A stretch of 64,000 nt of DNA, taken from Duganella flavida. Its GTDB lineage: Bacteria > Pseudomonadota > Gammaproteobacteria > Burkholderiales > Burkholderiaceae_D. The notes beneath the pieces are model-generated. The model was not told the origin of the DNA. It saw only the letters and a list, made by a program, of their open reading frames with translations, and did no database searches. The stretch's first letter is position 1; each line of letters begins with the position of its first letter. The DNA lies in the NCBI RefSeq assembly GCF_009857445.1, contig NZ_WWCN01000023.1, positions 24,832-88,831 of the forward strand. The letters are read 5' to 3'. Positions 25,948 to 32,677 of this stretch are shown in pieces. The position numbers and the translations under genes are program-made.

Positions 25948-25972
25948 AAAAAAAGGGCCCGAAGGCCCTTTC
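25948..25972 (-). terminator. Rho-independent terminator after RND efflux operon
   Basis: AAGGGCC (25953-25959), loop CGAA, GGCCCTT (25964-25970); on the minus strand it is followed by a run of T and lies about 25 bp after the stop of the RND pump gene. Confidence 0.88.
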
Positions 25973-25994
25973 CTTTGCTTAACTGAAAATACTT

Positions 25995-28900
25995 TTAAGC
26001 AATTTTTCGTGGTTCTTCTTCCGGCAGCTCGGCTTGCTGCGTTTTACCGCGGCCGAGCAGCTTGCGCGCGCCCAGCATGACCATGCGGTAGACGAAACGC
26101 GCCAGCACCAGGAACAGCAGCGCCTCCACCACAATCGACGCCACCGCCGCCACCATGCCGAAGCGCTCGACACGGCGATGCACCTTGGCGATGGCGCTGT
26201 CTTTCTTGATCTCGATGCTGTCGTAGAAGGTTGGCACCATCAGCAAGGTCAGCACAGTCGAGGTGACGGTACCGCCGATGATGGCGATCGCCATTGGACG
26301 GTAGAACTCACCGCCCTCACCCAGGCCGATGGCCACCGGCAGCATGCCGGCGATCAGCGCAAAGGTGGTCATCAGGATCGGACGCAGGCGCATGCGGCCG
26401 GCATACATCAGCGCATCCTCACGGCCAAAGCCCTCCTCTTCACGCTTGCGCGCTGCATCCAGCAGCAGGATGGCGTTCTTGGCGACCAGCCCCATCAGCA
26501 TAATCACGCCGATCAAACTCATCAGGTTAATCGTGCTCTTGGTAAGCAGCAGGCCGATCACCACGCCGATCAGCGACAGCGGCAAGGACAGCATCACCGC
26601 AATCGGCGCCGTGAAGGAACCGAACTGCATCACCAGAATCAAATACATCAAGCCGATGCCGGCCACCAGCGCGATGATCATGGCGCCAAACACTTCCTGC
26701 ATGTCTTTGCCGGCGCCGCCCAGTGCCAGGCCGTAGCCCGGCGGGAAGTCGATGTCCTTGACCAGTTTCATGGCGTCGGCAGTGACCTCGCCCGGGGAAC
26801 GTCCCTCCACGTTGGCGCTGACCGAAATCACACGCTTGCCGTCTTTGTGCTTGATGGTCGACGGACCTTTGCCCATGGTCACCCGCGCGATCTGGTCGAG
26901 CGGCACCATCTGGCTGGTGCCGGAGACGGCAATCGGCAAGCGCTCGATGTTTTCGGCGCTGGTACGGTCTTCCGGCGCCAGACGCACGGCAACGTCACGC
27001 GACTCACCGGTCGGATCGACCCAGTCGCCCACTTCGATACCGGCAAACGCCACCCGCAGTGCTTGTGCCGCATCGCCAGCGGCAATACCCATCGAGTTAG
27101 CCAGACCACGGTTCAGTTCGATTTGCAGCTCGTCCTTCGGATCCATTTCCGACAACCCGACGTCCACCGCGCCCGGCACTTTGCGCAGGCGGTCCATGAA
27201 GGCGTTGGTGATTTCCATCAGCTTGCGCGAATCGGTGCCGGTAAATTCAATCTGCACCGGCTTGCGGGCGCCGTTGCTCAGGTCGTCCAGTACGGTGTAC
27301 TCGGCGCCCACCAGGCCAGACAGCTTCTCACGCAATTCCTTGGCCACCTCAATGGCGCCGCGCTGGCGTTCGGTTTTCTTGCCGATGTCGACGTAGATAC
27401 GGCCGCCGCTCAGGTTGACGTAGCTATTGGTTTCCTTGGTTTCCTTGATGCCGCGTGCGATCACGGCGGCCTTTTCCAGCTTCAGGCGCGAGTATTCCAG
27501 CGAACTCGACGACGGCGTCCGTACGTCAATCGCAATCGTGCCCCAGTCAGACGATGGCACAAAGCTCATGCCGCCAAACACCACTTGCAGGCCGATCGCC
27601 GCCACGAAGGTCAACACCGCAATGATCCCCATCCACAGGCGGTGATGCAGCGCCCACTCAATCACGTGGCCGTAGCGGTCGGCCTGGTGATCAAACCAGA
27701 CGTTGAACTTGGCGAAGTATTTTTCCAGGCCACGGCGCGGTGCGTCGTGGTGGCCCGGCGGGTCGCCCCAGAAAGCCGACAGCATCGGATCCAGGGTGAA
27801 CGAGATCAGCAGCGACACCGCCACCGAGCAGGTCACGGTCAAGGCGAACGGACGGAACCACTCACCGGTGATGCCCTGCATGAAGGCCACCGGAATAAAC
27901 ACCGCCATGATGGAGAAGGTGGTGGCGGCCACTGCCATGCCGATCTCGGCCGTGCCTTTCAGCGCGGCGGTGCGGCGGTCGGCGCCCATCTGCATGTGGC
28001 GCACGATGTTTTCCCGCACCACAATTGCATCGTCAATCAGCACGCCGATCGCCAGCGACAAGCCCAGCAGGGTCATGAAGTTCAGCGTGAAGCCGCACAG
28101 CCAGACGCCGATGAAGGCCGCCAGCACCGAGGTCGGCAGCGACAGTGCAGTGATCAGGGTCGAGCGCCACGAGTTGAGGAAGGCGTACACCACGAAGATG
28201 GTCAGGCCGGCGCCAAACACCAGCGCGTGGATCACGTTGTCCAGGCTGCTTTCGGCGTTTTCGCCGTCATCCTGGGTGATTTCCAGCTTGGTGCCGGGCT
28301 GCATTTCCTTCTGCATTTCCTCGGCCATGGCCTTGATTTTGCGGGCCACGGTCACGGTCGAGGCATCGCGCGAGCGGGTCACCGAGATACCGACGTTCGG
28401 TTTGCCGGAGCGCACGCTCAGGCTGTTCACTTCGGCAAAGCCGTCCTGAATCATCGCCACTTGCGACAGGCGCACCAGCTCGTTGCCATTGCGCTTGACC
28501 ACCACTTGCTGGAACTCTTCCGGACGCTCGATGCGGCCGACCAGGCGGATGCTCTTCTCATCCAGCTCGCCGCGCACCTTGCCGACCGGCGCATTGGTGT
28601 TCTGGTTGCGCAGCGCATTGACCACGTCGCCCACCGAGACGTTGTACTCGCGCAGTTTTTCCGCCTTCAGCAGCACGCTCAGCTCGCGCTTGAGCGAACC
28701 ATCAATATTCACCGAGGCGACGCCGTCGATGCTGCGGAAGCGGTCGGCCAGCTTGTCCTCAGCCAGGCGCGAAATCTCAGCGTGGCTCTGGGTGTTGGAC
28801 GACAGCGCCATCTGCATCACCGGCTGGGCCGACGGATCGATGCGCACCAGGATCGGTTCGCGCATCTCGGTCGGCAGCTTGTAGCGCACGCTGGCAATCG

Positions 28901-29231
28901 CGTTGCGGATCTCGTCCGAGGCTTCGATCAGATTCTTGTTGAAGCTGAACTTGATGAAGATGCTGGCACTGCTTTCCGAGGAGGTGCTATTCAGCTCGGT
29001 CACGCCGGTGATCGACTGCAGCGATTTCTCGAGGCGATTGACGATCTCGCGCTCCACCGTTTCCGGCGAGGCGCCCGGGTACGGGATGTTGACCACGATG
29101 AACGGGACTTCGACGTCCGGGTTCTGGTTGACGCGCAGCTTGTTGAGGGCCATCAGGCCCAGGCACATCATGGCAACGATCAGTACGATCGTGGCGATGG
29201 GCCGCTTGATACTAAAATCCGATAAGAACAT
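25995..29231 (-). CDS. RND multidrug efflux permease (HAE-1/AcrB family)
   Basis: A 1078-residue inner-membrane pump with AGGAG before the ATG. Seen: N-terminal FSIKRPIATIVLIVAMMCLG (TM1), two large periplasmic loops at about 35-335 and 570-870, TM2-6 and TM8-12 clusters, the proton-relay region of TM4 with GVLIDDAIVVREN (paired Asp), and LVAKNAILLLDAARKREEEG in the second half. Known: these pumps export drugs or organic compounds by proton antiport as trimers. The tail after TM12 is longer than AcrB, with one more hydrophobic segment near 1020-1050 and a charged end. It lies 15 bp after the adaptor gene. No outer-membrane channel gene follows. Confidence 0.94.
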   Translation of the reverse strand: MFLSDFSIKRPIATIVLIVAMMCLGLMALNKLRVNQNPDVEVPFIVVNIPYPGASPETVEREIVNRLEKSLQSITGVTELNSTSSESSASIFIKFSFNKNLIEASDEIRNAIASVRYKLPTEMREPILVRIDPSAQPVMQMALSSNTQSHAEISRLAEDKLADRFRSIDGVASVNIDGSLKRELSVLLKAEKLREYNVSVGDVVNALRNQNTNAPVGKVRGELDEKSIRLVGRIERPEEFQQVVVKRNGNELVRLSQVAMIQDGFAEVNSLSVRSGKPNVGISVTRSRDASTVTVARKIKAMAEEMQKEMQPGTKLEITQDDGENAESSLDNVIHALVFGAGLTIFVVYAFLNSWRSTLITALSLPTSVLAAFIGVWLCGFTLNFMTLLGLSLAIGVLIDDAIVVRENIVRHMQMGADRRTAALKGTAEIGMAVAATTFSIMAVFIPVAFMQGITGEWFRPFALTVTCSVAVSLLISFTLDPMLSAFWGDPPGHHDAPRRGLEKYFAKFNVWFDHQADRYGHVIEWALHHRLWMGIIAVLTFVAAIGLQVVFGGMSFVPSSDWGTIAIDVRTPSSSSLEYSRLKLEKAAVIARGIKETKETNSYVNLSGGRIYVDIGKKTERQRGAIEVAKELREKLSGLVGAEYTVLDDLSNGARKPVQIEFTGTDSRKLMEITNAFMDRLRKVPGAVDVGLSEMDPKDELQIELNRGLANSMGIAAGDAAQALRVAFAGIEVGDWVDPTGESRDVAVRLAPEDRTSAENIERLPIAVSGTSQMVPLDQIARVTMGKGPSTIKHKDGKRVISVSANVEGRSPGEVTADAMKLVKDIDFPPGYGLALGGAGKDMQEVFGAMIIALVAGIGLMYLILVMQFGSFTAPIAVMLSLPLSLIGVVIGLLLTKSTINLMSLIGVIMLMGLVAKNAILLLDAARKREEEGFGREDALMYAGRMRLRPILMTTFALIAGMLPVAIGLGEGGEFYRPMAIAIIGGTVTSTVLTLLMVPTFYDSIEIKKDSAIAKVHRRVERFGMVAAVASIVVEALLFLVLARFVYRMVMLGARKLLGRGKTQQAELPEEEPRKIA

Positions 29232-29246
29232 GGCTGAGGCTCCTGA

Positions 29247-30416
29247 TTATTTTTCTGCGACCTTGCCGGCCGAGGCCGAAGCCACGGCTTTCGGCGCGGA
29301 CAAGACCACTTTCTGGCCATCTTTAAAGCCGGAGGCCGGCACCCGCACCACCATGTCGCCGGCTTGCAAGCCAGTCAGCACTTGCCAGCGGCCGCTGCGT
29401 TCGTCGCGGGTGCCGATGGTCAGCGGCACTTTGGTCAGCTGGCCGCCCTTGACGCGCCACACGTAGTTGTTGTCGCCGGCTTGCACCAGCGCCGACGGCG
29501 GCACCATCAGCGACGAGGTGGTCTCAGCCTCGATGCGGCCTTCGGCGTACAGGCCGGCCACACCGGGACGGGTGGCTTCGGCAAAGTCCACCAGCACTTC
29601 GACCTGGCGCGTGACCGCATTGGCCGAAGGATCGACGCGCTTAATCTTGCCGGTGAAATTCTGGCCCTGGTAGCCGTTCACGCGGAACAGCACCGGCTGG
29701 CCGATCTTGACCACGCCCACTTTGTCGGCCGAGACCATGCCTTCAAAACGCATGCTGCTCGGATCGATCACCTTGATCAGTTCCTTGCCCACTTGGGCGG
29801 TATCGCCGTTCGAGACTTTACGGTCGCTGACGATGCCGTCAAACGGCGCGCGCACCACGGTGCGGGTCAGCTGCTGGCGTGCCGTGACCGAACGCGAGCG
29901 GGCGGCCGCCAGGTCGCTCTGGGCGTTGTTGCGGCGCACTTCAGCGTCTTCCATCGCCGTGGTGGAGACCATGCCGGAGGCCAGCAGGGTTTTCTGGCGC
30001 TCGTACATGCGCTGGGTCTGGGCCAGCGTTTGTTCGGCGGCGCGAGTAGCTTCATCGGCCGAGGTCAGGCTGTCACGGATCGAGGTTTCATCCAGGCGCA
30101 ACAGGATGTCGCCTTTTTTGACCGACTCACCATTTTCTTTAAGTACTTGAACTACAACCGCGCTGACTTCCGCGCGCAGGTCGGCGCGGCGTTCCGGCTG
30201 GATCGAACCGGTGATGACTGGACCGGAAGCCAAAGCGTTCGATTCGATGGTGAGGGTGTCTTCCGGCGACATCTGCAACGTCACTTTCGGCTGGTCTTTC
30301 GCTGCGGAAGCAGAGGCGGATGCGCTGGCGGCGGCTTTTTCAGGCTCTTTCGCTGATTTGCCGCATGCAACCAGGGCAGAGGCAATGGCAAGAGCTAGAA
30401 GGGTTTTGCGCAACAT
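29247..30416 (-). CDS. RND efflux periplasmic adaptor (AcrA family lipoprotein)
   Basis: A 389-residue membrane-fusion protein, first gene of the efflux pair; GGAG lies before the ATG. Seen: a lipoprotein signal with lipobox ASALVAC (Cys18), an Ala/Ser/Lys-rich spacer, the split lipoyl domain (LRAEVSAVVVQVLKENGESVKKGD and TRTVVRAPFDGIVSDRKVSNGD in outline), an alpha hairpin at about 130-195, a beta-barrel and a membrane-proximal domain. Known: the adaptor joins the RND pump to a TolC-like channel. The pair is probably expressed from the promoter at 30479-30507. No regulator gene is adjacent. Confidence 0.93.
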   Translation of the reverse strand: MLRKTLLALAIASALVACGKSAKEPEKAAASASASASAAKDQPKVTLQMSPEDTLTIESNALASGPVITGSIQPERRADLRAEVSAVVVQVLKENGESVKKGDILLRLDETSIRDSLTSADEATRAAEQTLAQTQRMYERQKTLLASGMVSTTAMEDAEVRRNNAQSDLAAARSRSVTARQQLTRTVVRAPFDGIVSDRKVSNGDTAQVGKELIKVIDPSSMRFEGMVSADKVGVVKIGQPVLFRVNGYQGQNFTGKIKRVDPSANAVTRQVEVLVDFAEATRPGVAGLYAEGRIEAETTSSLMVPPSALVQAGDNNYVWRVKGGQLTKVPLTIGTRDERSGRWQVLTGLQAGDMVVRVPASGFKDGQKVVLSAPKAVASASAGKVAEK

Positions 30417-30478
30417 AAAGTTCTCCAGAAAGTGGCACGTCGGGGTGCTTTTAGAATGAGCCAGACTACAGGGCGCAG

Positions 30479-30507
30479 AGTATCCGCGACCAGCGTTGTC
30501 AGGTCAA
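30479..30507 (-). promoter_or_regulatory. Possible sigma-70 promoter of RND efflux operon
   Basis: Read on the minus strand: TTGACC (30507-30502), 17 bp, GATACT (30484-30479). The -35 box is one base from consensus and the -10 two. It gives a leader of about 55 nt before the adaptor ATG. Confidence 0.45.
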
Positions 30508-30579
30508 TCACAGTGCGATAAACGGTAGAATTTGTGGCTGAAACGCCAAATACGGGGATGAACGGTAAAGCAGGAATGA

Positions 30580-30606
30580 CCGGGATCGGACAGTGTCCGG
30601 TCCCGG
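30580..30606. other. GC-rich imperfect palindrome near DUF212 gene end
   Basis: CCGGGA ... TCCCGG with inner CGGACA/TGTCCG, 27 bp in all, 11 bp beyond the stop of the DUF212 gene. No T-run follows on either strand. It may be a weak terminator or a protein-binding site; the inner TGTCCG/CGGACA half-sites resemble the dyad at 13282-13295 in base content but not in orientation. Confidence 0.4.
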
Positions 30607-30616
30607 GCGGACAGTT

Positions 30617-31039
30617 TTAACCGCGTCCGAACACGGCGTTGATGAGGTGGCCAATGATGATGCCGGTGGTCAGGCCGCCGGCGATTTCCACCACGGTGTG
30701 GCCCATGCGCTCGCGCAGCCACTTGTGGCCGCCGTCCTCCTTGGCGATACGGTTGATGGCGGCGGCTTGCTTGCCGACGTGCTGGCGCAGGCTGTTGGCG
30801 TCGATAATCACGATAAAGCACAGCGTGACGGCCACGCCGAAGGCCGGATGGCCGATGCCCTCGCGCAGCGCAATCAGGGTCGCCATGCTCGATACCACGG
30901 CACTGTGGTTGCTCGGGAAGCCGCCGTTGCCGACCAGGTTGAAGGCCCACTTGCGCGCCTTGGCGCTATTAATCAGGAATTTGATCGGACCGACCGTGAG
31001 CCAGGTGACCAGCGGGGTGACGAGATAAGCGATGTCCAT
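30617..31039 (-). CDS. DUF212 (YuiD-like) membrane protein, acid phosphatase-related
   Basis: A 140-residue protein; start at ATG 31039, which has AAAGGA at a suitable distance, rather than the in-frame ATG six codons upstream. Seen: about four hydrophobic helices and the family core GNGGFPSNHSAVVSSMATLI with SNHS, which resembles the phosphatase motif of the PAP2/haloperoxidase superfamily, plus a histidine-containing ERMGHTVVEIAGG. Known: DUF212/YuiD proteins are uncharacterised divergent PAP2-like membrane proteins. It is divergent from the DUF475 gene, with 109 bp between the starts. Confidence 0.82.
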   Translation of the reverse strand: MDIAYLVTPLVTWLTVGPIKFLINSAKARKWAFNLVGNGGFPSNHSAVVSSMATLIALREGIGHPAFGVAVTLCFIVIIDANSLRQHVGKQAAAINRIAKEDGGHKWLRERMGHTVVEIAGGLTTGIIIGHLINAVFGRG

Positions 31040-31148
31040 CGTGGGAGTCCTTTGCATTTTTGTGGCGACATTATGGCAGATGCCTCCCCAGCGGCGGAAG
31101 CAAGTATTATAAAATTCACCCTACTCTCCAATTTCAAAAAAGATAACA

Positions 31149-32207
31149 ATGCAGCACTTCAGAATATCCTTCGCCGTCACCTTCATCCTCATGGCCCTGG
31201 CCGGCTGGTGGGGCTACCAGCATGGCGGCGTGAGCGGCCTGATTGAGGCGCTGTGGATTTCCGCAGTGCTGGGCATCATGGAAGTGTCGCTATCATTCGA
31301 CAACGCGGTGGTCAACGCCTCGGTGCTGCGGCACTGGAATGAATTCTGGCGCAAGCTGTTCCTGACGGTCGGCATCGTGGTGGCCGTGTTCGGCATGCGG
31401 CTGGTGTTCCCGCTGCTGATCGTCTCGCTGGCCACCGGCATGGGCTTGCTCGACGTGTGGCATATGGCCACCACCACGCCGGAAGAATACTCGCGCCACC
31501 TGACCGGCGCCCACGCGCAGGTGGCGGCCTTCGGCGGCGCTTTCCTGCTGCTGGTGTTCCTCAACTTCCTGTTCGACGACCAGAAAGAGCTGCACTGGTT
31601 GGGCTGGATGGAAAAGAAAATGGGCCAGCACGGCACCCAGAGCCTGTCCGTGCTGCTGGCGCTGCTGGCGGTGTTCGGCTGCGTGTCGCTGGTGGGCGAA
31701 GATGAGCAATACCAGGTGCTGACCGCTGGCGTGGTCGGCGTGATCGTCTACCTGGCGGTGGGCTGGATCAGCAGCCTGCTGGAAGAGGAAGAACCGGACG
31801 ATGAGGACGACACCACCGAGGCCGGCGTCTCGCCGGTGGTGGCCGCCGTGGCACGCGGCAGCATCGGCGGCTTCCTGTACCTGGAAGTGCTGGACGCTTC
31901 GTTCAGCTTTGACGGCGTGATCGGCGCATTTGCGATTACCTCGGACGTGGTGATCATCATGCTGGGGCTGGCGATCGGCGCCATGTTCGTACGCTCGCTA
32001 ACCGTGTTCCTGGTGCACAAGGGCACGCTGGACGAATACGTCTATCTGGAGCACGGCGCGCACTACGCGATTGGCATCCTCGCTGTGATCATGCTGGCTA
32101 ACGTGAAGTATCACGTTCCGGAGTGGATTACCGGCTTGTCCGGCGTGGCGTTTATTGCGGTATCGCTGTGGTCGTCGGTACGGCATAAACGGCTGAACGC
32201 AGCGTGA
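31149..32207 (+). CDS. DUF475 / TerC-superfamily integral membrane protein
   Basis: A 352-residue membrane protein. Seen: about eight or nine hydrophobic helices, two family motifs placed symmetrically (LSFDNAVVNASV near 49-60 and FSFDGVIGAFAITSD near 253-267), and an acidic cytoplasmic loop (EEEEPDDEDD near 213-224). Known: the SFDN/SFDG motifs are the mark of the TerC and DUF475 superfamily, which is linked to tellurite resistance and to metal-ion (manganese, calcium) handling; the acidic pairs are likely to bind metal. No other ter genes are present. The upstream leader is AT-rich and the ribosome site is weak (AAGATA). Confidence 0.85.
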   Translation: MQHFRISFAVTFILMALAGWWGYQHGGVSGLIEALWISAVLGIMEVSLSFDNAVVNASVLRHWNEFWRKLFLTVGIVVAVFGMRLVFPLLIVSLATGMGLLDVWHMATTTPEEYSRHLTGAHAQVAAFGGAFLLLVFLNFLFDDQKELHWLGWMEKKMGQHGTQSLSVLLALLAVFGCVSLVGEDEQYQVLTAGVVGVIVYLAVGWISSLLEEEEPDDEDDTTEAGVSPVVAAVARGSIGGFLYLEVLDASFSFDGVIGAFAITSDVVIIMLGLAIGAMFVRSLTVFLVHKGTLDEYVYLEHGAHYAIGILAVIMLANVKYHVPEWITGLSGVAFIAVSLWSSVRHKRLNAA

Positions 32208-32241
32208 TAAGATGTGAAACGTTGCCTAACCAAGAACGCTT

Positions 32242-32613
32242 ATGACCACACCTAAACGCATCCTGCTGTACTTTTTCGGCCTGCTGGCCGCCGCCCTGCT
32301 GCTGATGGCCGGCTATACCTCGGCCATGCTGCACATTTCCTATTCGGACGGCGAGCGCGCCGGCTACCTGCAAAAGTTTTCCTCGCGCGGCTGGGTATGC
32401 AAAACATGGGAAGGCGAGATCCTGCTGACCTCGATGCCGGGTGCGATCCCGGAAAAATTCCAGTTCAGCGTGCGCGATGACAAAGTGGCGGCCGACCTGA
32501 CCGCCGCCACCGGCAAGCGCGTGGTACTGACCTACGCCCAGCACAAAGGCGTGCCGACCCAGTGCTTCGGCGAGACCGAGTACTACGTCACCAAGGTCGT
32601 CACCCAGCCATAA
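32242..32613 (+). CDS. Membrane-anchored small hypothetical protein
   Basis: A 123-residue protein with one N-terminal hydrophobic helix (about 7-29) that could be an anchor or uncleaved signal, then about 90 periplasmic residues. Seen: SDGERAGYLQKFSSRGWVCKTWEGE with one Cys and a second Cys in PTQCFGETEYYV, so one disulphide is possible. Proteins with the ERAGY-x-KFS-x-KGW-x-CKTWEGE pattern are common in Betaproteobacteria and often carry a wrong 6-phosphogluconate dehydrogenase label; the length excludes that enzyme. Function unknown. Followed two bases later by an inverted repeat. Confidence 0.75.
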   Translation: MTTPKRILLYFFGLLAAALLLMAGYTSAMLHISYSDGERAGYLQKFSSRGWVCKTWEGEILLTSMPGAIPEKFQFSVRDDKVAADLTAATGKRVVLTYAQHKGVPTQCFGETEYYVTKVVTQP

Positions 32614-32614
32614 T

Positions 32615-32674
32615 CCGGGGTCAGTTCTGCCATTGGTACATGAGCCCGTGTACGATTGGCAGAACTGACCCCGG
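32615..32674. repeat. 26-bp inverted repeat between convergent genes (GGGGTCAG type)
   Basis: Arms 32615-32640 and 32649-32674 match at 24 of 26 positions around an 8-nt loop. The outer core CCGGGGTCAG is the same as in the repeat at 9762-9857, while the inner parts differ. It fills the whole gap between two convergent genes. Probably a terminator in effect; by the shared core it belongs to a dispersed palindrome family. Confidence 0.88.
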
Positions 32675-32677
32675 GTT

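Noticed and set aside
26034..29225. Long open frame (over 1000 codons) on the plus strand across the RND pump gene
   Set aside because: It is antisense to a full RND permease with all motifs, and its product is a His/Gln/Arg-rich sequence without domains; GC-rich codon bias keeps the mirror frame open.
30432..30449. TGGCAC followed by GTGC, similar to a sigma-54 promoter
   Set aside because: The GG and GC are eleven bases apart, not ten, and no plus-strand gene follows within 700 bp.
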